A DNA stretch of 64,000 nucleotides from Sipunculus nudus (taxonomy: Eukaryota; Annelida; Sipuncula; Golfingiida; Sipunculidae): positions 1,430,501 to 1,494,500 of the forward strand of contig CM049315.1 in the NCBI GenBank assembly GCA_026874595.1. The letters are read 5' to 3'. Position numbers and translations under genes: made by a program. Of the stretch, positions 21,801 through 34,400 are shown one piece after another. The notes under the pieces were generated by a model that made no database searches, was not told the DNA's origin, and saw only the letters and a program-made list of their open reading frames with translations. Every line of letters begins with the position of its first letter. Position 1 is the stretch's first letter.

Positions 21801-24800
21801 ATCATGGCTGGGACTGTCCTCTCTTTCTGGTTATTTCTACTATCATGGCTGGGACTGACCTCTCTTTCTTGTTCCTTCTACTATCATGGCTGGGCCTGAC
21901 CTCTCTTTCTGGTTATTTCTACTATCATGGCTAGGTCTGACCTCTCTTTCTGGTTATTTCTACTATCATGGCTGCGACTTGTACTATCATGGCTGGGACT
22001 GACCTCTCTTTCTGGTTATTTCAACTATCATGGCTGGGACTGACCTCTCTTTCCGGTTATTTCTACTATCATGGCTGGGACTGGCCTCTCTTTCTGGTTA
22101 TTTCTACTATCATGGCTGGGACTGACCTCTCTTTCTTGTTCTTTCTACTATCATGGCTGGGACTGGCCTCTCTTTCTGGTTATTTCTACTATCATGGCTG
22201 GGACTGACCTCTCTTTCTGGTTATTTCTACTATCATTGCTGGGACTGACCTCTCTTTCTTGTTCTTTCTACTATCATGGCTGGGACTGACCTCTCTTTCT
22301 GGTTATTTCTAATATCATGGCTAGGCCTGACCTCTCTTTCTTGTTATTTCTACTATCATGGCTGGGACTGACCTCTCTTTCTGGTTATTTCTACTTTCAT
22401 GGCTGGGACTGACCTCTCTTTCTTGTTCTTTCTTCTATCATGGCTGGGACTGACCTCTCTTTCTGGTTATTTCTACTATCATGGCTGGGACTGACCTCTC
22501 TTTCTTGTTCTTTCTACTATCATGGCTGGGACTGACCTCTCTTTCTTGTTCTTTCTACTATCATGGCTGGGACTGACCTCTCTTTCTTGTTCTTTCTTCT
22601 ATTATGGCTGAGACTGACCTCTCTTTCTTGTTCTTTCTACTATCATGGCTGGGACTGACCTCTCTTTCTTGTTCTTTCTTCTATCATGGCTGGGACTGAC
22701 CTCTCCTTCTGGTTATTTCTACTATCATGGCTGGGACTGACCTCTCTTTCTTGTTCTTTCTACTATCATGGCTGGGACTGACCTCTCTTTCTTGTTCTTT
22801 CTACTATCATGGCTGGGACTGACCTCTCTTTCTTGTTCTTTCTTCTATTATGGCTGAGACTGACATCTCTTCCTGTTCTTTCTACTATCAAGGGTGGGAC
22901 TGACCTCTCTTTCTTGTTCTTTCTTCTATCATGGCTGGGACTGACCTCTCTTTCTTGTTATTTCTACTATCATGGCTGGGACTGACCTCTCTTTCTTGTT
23001 CTTTCTACTATCATGGCCGGGACTGACCTCTCTTTCTTGTTCTTTCTACCATCATGGCTGGGACTGACCTCTCTTTCTTGTTCTTTCTTCTATTATGGCT
23101 GAGACTGACCTCTCTTTCTTGTTCTTTCTTCTATCATGGCTGTGACTGACCTCTCTTTCTTGTTCTTTCTTCTATTATGGCTGAGACTGACCTCTCTTTC
23201 TTGTTCTTTCTACAATCATGGCTGGGACTGACCTCTCTTTCTTGTTCTTTCTTCTATCATGGCTGGGACTGACCTCTCTTTCTGGTTATTTCTACTATCA
23301 TGGCTGGGACTGACCTCTCTTTCTTGTTCTTTCTACTATCATTGCTGGGACTGACCTCTCTTTCTGGTTATTTCTACTATCATGGCTGGGACTGACCTCT
23401 CTTTCTTGTTCTTTCTAATATCATGGCTGGGACTGACCTCTCTTTCTGGTTATTTCTACTATCATGGCTGGGACTGACCTCTCTTTCTTGTTATTTCTAC
23501 TATCATGGCTGGGACTGACCTCTCTTTCTTGTTCTTTCTTCTATCATGGCTGGGACTGACCTCTCTTTCTTGTTATTTCTACTATCATGGCTGGGACTGA
23601 CCTCTCTTTCTGGTTATTTCTACTATCATGGCTGGGACTTGTACTATCAAGGCTGGGACTGACCTCTCCTTCCGGTTATTTCTACTATCATGGCTGGGAC
23701 TGACTTCTCTTTCTGGTTATTTCTAATATCATGGCTGGGACTGGCCTCTCTTTCTGGTTATTTCTACTTTCATGGCTGGGACTGACCTCTCTTTCTTGTT
23801 CTTTCTACTATCATGGCTGGGACTGGCCTCTCTTTCTGGTTATTTCTACTATCATGGCTGGGACTGACCTCTCTTTCTTGTTCTTTCTACTATCATGGCT
23901 GGGCCTGACCTCTCTTTCTGGTTATTTCTACTATCATGGCTAGGTCTGACCTCTCTTTCTGGTTATTTCTACTATCATGGCTGGGACTTGTACTATCATG
24001 GCTGGGACTGACCTCTCTTTCTGGTTATTTCTACTATCATGGCTGGGACTGACCTCTCTTTCTGGTTATTTCTACTATCATGGCTGGGACTGACCTCTCT
24101 TTCTTGTTCTTTCTACTATCATGGCTGGGCCTGACCTCTCTTTCTGGTTATTTCTACTATCATGGCTAGGCCTGACCTCTCCTTCTGGTTATTTCTACTA
24201 TCATTGCTGGGACTTGTACTATCATGGCTGGGACTGACCTCTCTTTCTGGTTATTTCTACTATCATGGCTGGGACTGACCTCTCTTTCTGGTTATTTCTA
24301 CTATCATGGCTGGGACTGGCCTCTCTTTCTGGTTATTTCTACTATCATGGCTGGGACTGACCTCTCTTTCTTGTTCTTTCTACTATTATGGCTGGGACTG
24401 GCCTCTCTTTCTGGTTATTTCTACTATCATGGCTGGGACTTGTACTATCATGGCTGGGACTGACCTCTCTTTCTGATTATTTCTACTATCATGGCTGGGA
24501 CTGACCTCTCTTTCTGGTTATTTCTACTATTATGGCTGGGACTGACCTCTCTTTCTAGTTATTTCTACTATCATGGCTAGGACTTGTACTATCATGGCTG
24601 GGACTGACCTCTCTTTCTGGTTATTTCTACTATCATGGCTGAGACTGACCTCTCTTTCTTGTTCCTTCTACTATCATGGCTGGGACTGGCCTCTCTTTCT
24701 GGTTATTTCTAATATCATGGCTGGGACTGACCTCTCTTTCTGGTTATTTCTACTATCACGGCTGGGACTGACCTCTCATTCTGGTTATTTCTACTATCAT

Positions 24801-25174
24801 GGCTGGGACTGATCTCTCATTCTGGTTATTTCTACTATCATTGCTGGGACTGACCTCTCTTTCTGGTTATTTCTACTATCATGGCTGGGACTGACCTCTC
24901 TTTCTGGTTATTTCTACTATTATGGCTGGGACTGACCTCTCTTTTTGGTTATTTCTACTATCATGGCTGGGACTAATCTTTCTAGTTATTTTTACTATCG
25001 TGGTTGGAACTGATCTCTCCTTCTTGTTATTTGTACTATCATGGCTAGGACTGACCTCTCTTTCTGGTTATTTCTACTATCATGGCTGGGACTAATCTTT
25101 CTGGTTATTTTTACTATTGTGGTTGGAACTGATCTCTCCTTCTTGTTATTTGTACTATCATGGATATGACTGAC
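15851..25174. repeat. 41-bp minisatellite, about 225 copies, starting at a MAO splice donor
   Basis: Head-to-tail copies of a 41-bp unit with core atcatggctgggactgacct. Two main variants differ in the tail (ttctggttattt or ttcttgttcttt). Longer variants ending in an extra short unit (cttgtactatcatgg) recur, and blocks are re-duplicated (for example 15860-16110 resembles 17650-17910, and 18880-19340 resembles 19680-20120). The array fills nearly the whole last MAO intron. Its right end is the exon border itself: on the minus strand each unit reads AGAG|GTCAGTC, the same as the true exon end and donor at 25175/25174. Plus-strand open frames in it are artefacts of repetition. Confidence 0.97.
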
Positions 25175-25286
25175 CTCTTTTGCTGCTCGTTCCCCTGCCT
25201 GTATTGCTCCTTCCATGAAGCCTGCCCAGCATGTAGCCGTCTCTGTTGATGCAAAATAAACTCGCTTGAAGGGGACTCTCAGTTCC
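25175..25286 (-). CDS. MAO: MAO exon with the flavin-side TETAT motif
   Basis: The exon is 112 nt, with acceptor attttcag|G and donor AAAGAG|gtcagt. It encodes [18 protein letters not shown] and then [18 protein letters not shown]. This is the conserved C-terminal FAD-binding block, normally F-A-G-T-E-T-A-T and W-S-G-Y-M-E-G in MAO. Two positions differ: Gly to Ser in FAS, and the aromatic-cage Tyr to Phe (codon 25217-25219). The donor is the origin of the adjoining 41-bp array, and the frame stays open about 55 codons into that array. Confidence 0.95.
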
Positions 25287-25435
25287 CTGAAAATGACACT
25301 TGGCTTCAATAAATATGATGATACCTTTCAAATACACAACGCACTTAACAGTTTTATATAAACAACTATATAAATCTGATATGATCTTCAGTCTCCCTAT
25401 TCCCTGTGACTGTCCTGTTTCAAGGTAAGTTTAAA
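25287..25435. other. short spacer between MAO exon acceptor and the 58-bp array
   Basis: About 150 bp of non-repetitive intron holding the acceptor region of the preceding exon. No other feature. Confidence 0.5.
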
Positions 25436-28400
25436 TCCTTTAGGTACATGTACCCAAGACAACTGTTCTAGGTTCATATGTTTCTACTAACAAGCTTTAA
25501 GGAACATGTACCCAGACAAATGTACCAGGTTCATATGTTTCGACTAACAAGATTTCAGGGACATGTAACCATGACAACTGTACCAGGTTCATATGTTTCT
25601 ACTAACAAGCTTTAAAGTGCATGTACCCAAGACAGGTGTACTAGGTTCTAATGTTTCTACTATCAAGCTTTAAGGGACATGTATCCCAGACAACTGTACC
25701 AGGTTCATATGTTTCTACTAACAAGCTTTAGGGTACATGTATCCAATACAACTGTACCAGGTTCATATGTTTCTACTAACAATCTTTAAGGGACATGTAC
25801 CCAAGACAACTGTACCAGGTTCATATCTTTCTACTAACAAGCTTTAAGGAACATGTACCCAAACAATTGTACCAGGTTCATATGTTTCTACTAACAAGCT
25901 TTCAGGGACATGTACCCATGACAACTGTACCAGGTTCATATGTTTCTACTAACAAGCTTTAAGGTACATGTACCCAAGACCTCTGTACCAGGTTCATTTG
26001 TTTCTACTAACAAGCTTTAAGGGACATGTACCCCAGACAACTGTACTAGGTTCTAATGTTTCTACTAACAAGCTTTAAGGGACATGTATCCTAGACAACT
26101 GTACCAGGTTCATATGTTTCTACTAACAAGCTTTAAGGAACATGTACCCAGACAACTGTACTAGGTTCTAATGTTTCTACTAACAAGCTTTAAGGAACAT
26201 GTACCCAAACAGTTGTACCAGGTTCATATGTTTCTACTAACAAGCTTTAAGGAACATGTACCCCAGACAACTGTACTAGGTTCTAATGTTTCTACTAACA
26301 AGCTTTAAGGAACATGTACCCAAGACCTCTGTACCAGGTTCATTTGTTTCTACTAACAAGCTTTAAGGGACATGTACCCCAGACAGCTGTACTAGGTTCT
26401 AATGTTTCTACTATCAAGCTTTAAGGGACATGTATCATAGACAACTGTACCAGGTTCATATGTTTCTACTAACACGCTTTAAGGTACATGTACCCAAGAT
26501 CTCTGTACCAGGTTCATTTGTTTCTACTAACAAACTTTAAGGGACATGTACCCCAGACAGCTGTACTAGGTTCTAATGTTTCTACTATCAAGCTTTAAGG
26601 GACATGTATCATAGACAACTGTACCAGGTTCATATGTTTCTACTAACAAGCTTTAAGGTATATGTACCCAAAACAACTGTACCAGGTTCATATTTTTCTA
26701 CTAACAAGCTTTAAGGGACATGTATCCCAGACAACTGTACCAGGTTCATATGTTTCTACTAACAAGCTTTAAGGTACATGTACCCAACACAACTGTACCA
26801 GGTTCATATGTTTCTACTAACAAGCTTTAAGGGACATGTACCCAAGACAACGGTATCAGGTTCATATGTTTCTACTAACAAGCTTTAAGGGACATGTACC
26901 CATGACAACTGTACCAGGTTCATATGTTTCTACTAACAAGCTTTCAGGTACATGTACCCAAGACATCTGTACCAGGTTCATTTGTTTCTACTAACAAGCT
27001 TTAAGGGACATGTACCCCAGACAACTGTACCAGGTTCATATGTTTCTACTGACAAGCTTTAAGGTACATGTACCGAAGAAAACTGTACCAGGTTCATATG
27101 TTTCTACTAACAAGCTTTAAGGGAAATGTACCCCAGACAGCTGTACCAGGATCATATGTTTCTACTGACAAGATTTAAGGGACATGTACCCAAGACAACT
27201 GAACCATGTTAATATGTTTCTACTAACAAGCTTTTAGGGACATGTACCCAAGACAACTGTACCATGTTAATATGTTTCTACTAACAAGCTTTAAGGTACA
27301 TGTACCCAAGACTGTACTAGGTTCATATGTTTCTACTAACAAGCTTTAAGGTAAATGTACCCCAGACAGCTGTACCAGGTTCATATGTTTCTACTAACAA
27401 GCTTCAAGGGACATGTACCCAAAATAACTGTACCATGTTAATATGTTTCTACTAACAAGCTTTAAGGTACATGTACCCAAGACTGTACTAGGTTCATATG
27501 TTTCTACTAACAAGCTTTCAGGTACATGTACCCAAGACATCTTTACCAGGTTCATTTGTTTCTACTAACAATCTTTAAGGCACATGTACCCTAGACAACT
27601 GTACCAGGTTCATATGTTTCTACTGACAAGCTTTAAGGGACATGTACCGAAGACAACTGTACCAGGTTCATATGTTTCTACTAACAAGCTTCAAGGGAAA
27701 TGTGCCCCAGACAGCTGCACCTGGTTCATATGTTTCTACTAACAAGCTTTAAGGGACATGTACCCAAGACAACTGTACCAGGTTCATATGTTTCTACTAA
27801 CAAGCTTTAAGGAACATGTACCCAAGACTGTACTAGGTTCATATGTTTCTACTAACAAGCTTTAAGGGACATGTATCCCAGACAACTGTACCAGGTTCAT
27901 ATGTTTCTACTAACAAGCTTTAAGGTACATGTACCCAACACAACTGTACCAGGTTCATATGTTTCTACTAACAAGCTTTAAGGGACATGTACCCAAGACA
28001 ACGGTATCAGGTTCATATGTGTCTACTAACAAGCTTTAAGGGACATGTACCCATGACAACTGTACCAGGTTCATATGTTTCTAATTACAAGCTTTCAGGT
28101 ACATGTACCCAAGGCATCTGTACCAGGTTCATTCGTTTCTACTAACAAGCTTTAAGGCACATGTACCCTAGACAACTGTACCAGGTTCTAATGTTTCTAC
28201 TGACAAGCTTTAAGGGACATGTTCCGAAGAAAACTGTACCCGGTTCATATGTTTCTACTTACAAGCTTAAAAGGAAATGTACCCCAGACAGCTGCACCAG
28301 GTTCATATGTTTCTACTAACAAGCTTTAAGGGACATGAACCCAAGACAACTGTACCAGGTTCATATGTTTCTACTAAGAGCTTTAAGGGACATGTACCCA

Positions 28401-31400
28401 AGACAACTTTACCAGGTTCATATTTTTCTACTAACAAGCTTCAAGGGAAATGTGCCCCAGACAGCTGCACCTGGTTCATATGTTTATACTAACAAGCTTT
28501 AAGGGACATGTACCCAAGACAACTGTACTAGGTTCATATGTTTCTACTAACAAGCTTTAAGGGACATGTATCCCAGACAACTGTACCAGGTTCATATGTT
28601 TCTACTAACAAGCTTTAAGGTACATGTACCCAACACAACTGTACCAGGTTCATATGTTTCTACTAACAAGCTTTAAGGGACATGTACCCAAGACAACGGT
28701 ATCAGGTTCATATGTTTCTACTAACAAGCTTAAAGGGACATGTACCCATGACAACTGTACCAGGTTCATATGTTTCTACTAACAAGCTTTCAGGTACATG
28801 TACCCAAGGCATCCGTACCAGGTTCATTCGTTTCTACTAACAAGCTTTAAGGCACATGTACCCAATACAACTGTACCTGGTTCATATGTTTCTACTAAAA
28901 AGCTTTAAGGGACATGTACCCCAGACAACTGTACCAGGTTCTTATGTTTGTACTAACAAGCTTTAGGGGACATGTATCCCAGACAACTGTACCAGGTTTA
29001 TATGTTTCTACTAACAAGCCTTAAGGTACATGTACCCAATACAACTGTACCAGGTTCATATGTTTCTACTAACAAGCTTAAAGGGACATGTACCGAAGAC
29101 AACTGTACCAGGTTCATATGTTTCTACTCACAAGCTTTAAGGTACATGTACCCAATACAACTGTACCAAGTTCTTATGTTTCTACTAACAAGCTTTAAGG
29201 TACATGTACCCAAGACTGTACTAGGTTCATATGTTTCTACTAACAAGCTTTCAGGTACATGTACCCAAGACATCTTTACCAGGTTCATTTGTTTCTACTA
29301 ACAAGCTTTAAGGCACATGTACCCTAGACAACTGTACCAGGTTCATATGTTTCTACTGACAAGCTTTAAGGGACATGTACTGAAGACAACTGTACCAGGT
29401 TCATATGTTTCTACTAACAAGCTTCAAGGGAAATGTGCCACAGACAGCTGCACCTGGTTCATATGTTTCTACTATCAAGCTTTAAGGGACATGTACCCAA
29501 GACAACTGTACCAGGTTCATATGTTTCTACTAACAAGCTTTAAGGAACATGTACCCAAGACTGTACTAGGTTCATATGTTTCTACTAACAAGCTTTAAGG
29601 GACATGTATCCCAGACAACTGTACCAGGTTCATATGTTTCTACTAACAAGCTTTAAGGTACATGTACCCAACACAACTGTACCAGGTTCATATGTTTCTA
29701 CTAACAAGCTTTAAGGGACATGTACCCAAGACAACGGTATCAGGTTCATATGTTTCTACTTACAAGCTTTAAGGGACATGTACCCATGACAACTGTACCA
29801 GGTTCATATGTTTCTACTAACAAGCTTTCAGGTACATGTACCCAAGGCATCTGTACCAGGTTCATTCGTTTCTACTAACAAGCTTTAAGGCACATGTACC
29901 CTAGACAACTGTACCAGGTTCATATGTTTCTACTGACAAGCTTTAAGGGACATGTTCCGAAGAAAACTGTACCCGGTTCATATGTTTCTACTTACAAGCT
30001 TTAAGGTACATGTACCCCAGACAGCTGCACCAGGTTCATATGTTTCTACTAACAAGCTTTAAGGGACATGTACCCAAGACAACTGTACCAGGTTCATATG
30101 TTTCTACTAAGAACTTTAAGGGACATGTACCCAAGACAACTTTACCAGGTTCATATTTTTCTACTAACAAGCTTTAAGGTACATGTACCCAAGACAACTG
30201 TACTAGGTTCTTATGTTTCTACTAACAAGCTTTAAGGGACATGTGTCCCAGACAACTGTACCAGGTTCATATGTTTCTACTAACAAGCTTTAGGGTACAT
30301 GTACACAATACAACTGTACCAGGTTCATATGTTTCTACTTACAATCTTTAAGGGACATGTACCCAAGACAACTGTACCAGGTTCATATCTTTCTACTAAC
30401 AAGCTTTAAGGAACATGTACACAATACAACTGTACCAGGTTCATTTGTTTCTACTAACAAGCTTTAAGGGACATGTACCCAATATAACTGTACCTGGTTC
30501 ATATGTTTCTACTGACAAGCTTTAAGGGACATGTACCGAAGACAACTGTACCAGGTTCATATGTTTCTACTAACAAGCTTCAAGGGAAATGTGCCACAGA
30601 CAGCTGCACCTGGTTCATATGTTTCTACTATCAAGCTTTAAGGGACATGTACCCAAGACAACTGTACCAGGTTCATATGTTTCTACTAACAAGCTTTAAG
30701 GAACATGTACCCAAGACTGTACTAGGTTCATATGTTTCTACTAACAAGCTTTAAGGGACATGTATCCCAGACAACTGTACCAGGTTCATATGTTTCTACT
30801 AACAAGCTTTAAGGTACATGTACCCAACACAGCTGCACCAGGTTCATATGTTTCTACTAACAAGCTTTAAGGGACATGTACCCAAGACAACTGTACCAGG
30901 TTCATATGTTTCTACTGACAAGCTTTAAGGGACATGTACCGAAGACAACTGTACCAGGTTCATATGTTTCTACTAACAAGCTTCAAGGGAAATGTGCCCC
31001 AGACAGCTGCACCTGGTTCATATGTTTCTACTAACAAGCTTTAAGGGACATGTACCCAAGACAACTGTACCAGGTTCATATGTTTCTACTAACAAGCTTT
31101 AAGGAACATGTACCCAAGACTGTACTAGGTTCATATGTTTCTACTAACAAGCTTTAAGGGACATGTATCCCAGACAACTGTACCAGGTTCATATGTTTCT
31201 ACTAACAAGCTTTAAGGTACATGTACCCAACATAACTGTACCAGGTTCATATGTTTCTACTAACAAGCTTTAAGGGACATGTACCCATGACAACTGTACC
31301 AGGTTCATATGTTTCTACTAACAAGCTTTCAGGTACATGTACCCAAGGCATCTGTACCAGGTTCATTCGTTTCTACTAACAAGCTTTAAGGCACATGTAC

Positions 31401-34400
31401 CCTAGACAACTGTACCAGGTTCATATGTTTCTACTGAAAAGCTTTAAGGGACATGTACCGAAGACAACTGTACAAGGTTCATATGTTTCTACTAACAAGC
31501 TTCAAGGGAAATGTGCCCCAGACAGCTGCACCTGGTTCATATGTTTATACTAACAAGCTTTAAGGGACATGTACCCAAGACAACTGTACTAGGTTCATAT
31601 GTTTCTACTAACAAGCTTTAAGGGACATGTATCCCAGACAACTGTACCAGGTTCATATGTTTCTACTAACAAGCTTTAAGGTACATGTACCCAACACAAC
31701 TGTACCAGGTTCATATGTTTCTACTAACAAGCTTTAAGGGACATGTACCCAAGACAACGGTATCAGGTTCATATGTTTCTACTAACAAGCTTAAAGGGAC
31801 ATGTACCCATGACAACTGTACCAGGTTCATATGTTTCTACTAACAAGCTTTCAGGTACAGGTACCCAAGGCATCCGTACCAGGTTCATTCGTTTCTACTA
31901 ACAAGCTTTAAGGCACATGTACCCAATACAACTGTACCTGGTTCATATGTTTCTACTAAAAAGCTTTAAGGGACATGTACCCCAGACAACTGTACCAGGT
32001 TCTTATGTTTGTACTAACAAGCTTTAGGGGACATGTATCCCAGACAACTGTACCAGGTTTATATGTTTCTACTAACAAGCCTTAAGGTACATGTACCCAA
32101 TACAACTGTACCAGGTTCATATGTTTCTACTAACAAGCTTAAAGGGACATGTACCGAAGACAACTGTACCAGGTTCATATGTTTCTACTCACAAGCTTTA
32201 AGGTACATGTACCCAATACAACTGTACCAAGTTCTTATGTTTCTACTAACAAGCTTTAAGGTACATGTACCCAAGACAACTGTACCAGGTTCATATCTTT
32301 CTACTAACAAGCTTTAAGGAACATGTACACAATACAACTGTACCAGGTTCATTTGTTTCTACTAACAAGCTTTAAGGGACATGTACCCAATATAACTGTA
32401 CCTGGTTCATATGTTTCTACTGACAAGCTTTAAGGGACATGTACCGAAGACAACTGTACCAGGTTCATATGTTTCTACTAACAAGCTTCAAGGGAAATGT
32501 GCCACAGACAGCTGCACCTGGTTCATATGTTTCTACTATCAAGCTTTAAGGGACATGTACCCAAGACAACTGTACCAGGTTCATATGTTTCTACTAACAA
32601 GCTTTAAGGAACATGTACCCAAGACTGTACTAGGTTCATATGTTTCTACTAACAAGCTTTAAGGGACATGTATCCCAGACAACTGTACCAGGTTCATATG
32701 TTTCTACTAACAAGCTTTAAGGTACATGTACCCAACACAACTGTACCAGGTTCATATGTTTCTACTAACAAGCTTTAAGGGACATGTACCCAAGACAACG
32801 GTATCAGGTTCATATGTTTCTACTAACAAGCTTTAAGGGACATGTACCCATGACAACTGTACCAGGTTCATATGTTTCTACTAACAAGCTTTCAGGTACA
32901 TGTACCCAAGGCATCTGTACCAGGTTCATTCCTTTCTACTAACAAGCTTTAAGGCACATGTACCCTAGACAACTGTACCAGGTTCATATGTTTCTACTGA
33001 CAAGCTTTAAGGGACATGTTCCGAAGAAAACTGTACCCGGTTCATATGTTTCTACTTACAAGCTTTAAGGTACATGTACCCTTAGACAGCTGCACCAGGT
33101 TCATATGTTTCTACTAAGAACTTTAAGGGACATGTACCCAAGACAACTTTACCAGGTTCATATTTTTCTACTAACAAGCTTTAAGGTACATGTACCCAAG
33201 ACAACTGTACTAGGTTCTTATGTTTCTACTAACAAGCTTTAAGGGACATGTATCCCAGACAACTGTACCAGGTTCATATGTTTCTACTAACAAGCTTTAG
33301 GGTACATGTACACAATACAACTGAACCAGGTTCATATGTTTCTACTTACAATCTTTAAGGGACATGTATCCCAGACAACTGTACCAGGTTCATATCTTTC
33401 TACTAACAAGCTTTAAGGAACATGTACCCAAACAATTGTACCAGTTTTATATGTTTCTACTAACAAGCTTTCAGGGAAATGTACCCATGACAACTGTACC
33501 AGGTTCATATGTTTCTACTAACAAGCTTTAAGGTACATGTACCCAAGACCTCTGTACCAGGTTCATTTGTTTCTACTAACAAGCTTTAAGGGACATGTAC
33601 CCCAGACAACTGTACTAGGTTCTAATGTTTCTACTAACAAGCTTTAAGGGACATGTATCCTAGACAACTGTACCAGGTTCATATGTTTCTTTTAACAAGC
33701 TTTAAGGAACATGTACCCAAACAACTGTACTAGGTTCTAATGTTTCTACTAACAAGCTTTAAGGAACATGTACCCAAACAATTGTACCAGGTTCATATGT
33801 TTCTACTAACAAGCTTTAAGGAACATGTACCCCAGACAACTGTACTAGGTTCTAATGTTTCTACTAACAAGCTTTAAGGAACATGTACCCAAACAATTGT
33901 ACCAGGTTCATATGTTTCTACTAACAAGCTTTCAGGGACATGTACCCATGACAACTGTGCCAGGTGCATATGTTTCTACTAACAAGCTTTAAGGTACATG
34001 TACACAAGACCTCTGTACCAGGTTCATTTGTTTCTACTAACAAGCTTTAAGGGACATGTACCCCAGACAGCTGTACTAGGTTCTAATGTTTCTACTATCA
34101 AGCTTTAAGGGACATGTATCATAGACAACTGTACCAGGTTCATATGTTTCTACTAACAAGCTTTAAGGTATATGTACCCAATACAACTGTACCAGGTTCA
34201 TATTTTTCTACTAACAAGCTTTAAGGGACATGTACCCAAGACAAAAGTACCAGGTTCATATGTTTCTACTAACAAGCCTTAAGGAACATGTACCCAGACA
34301 ATTGTACCAGGTTCACATGTTTCTACTAACAAGCTTTCAGGGACATGTAGCCATGACAACTGTACCAGGTTCCGATGTTTCTACTAACAAGCTTTCAGGT

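Noticed and set aside
16630-24812. Many plus-strand open frames of 60-86 codons ([18 protein letters not shown] type)
   Set aside because: They arise because a 41-bp unit without stops is read through three phases. They have no independent start context and exist in all frames.
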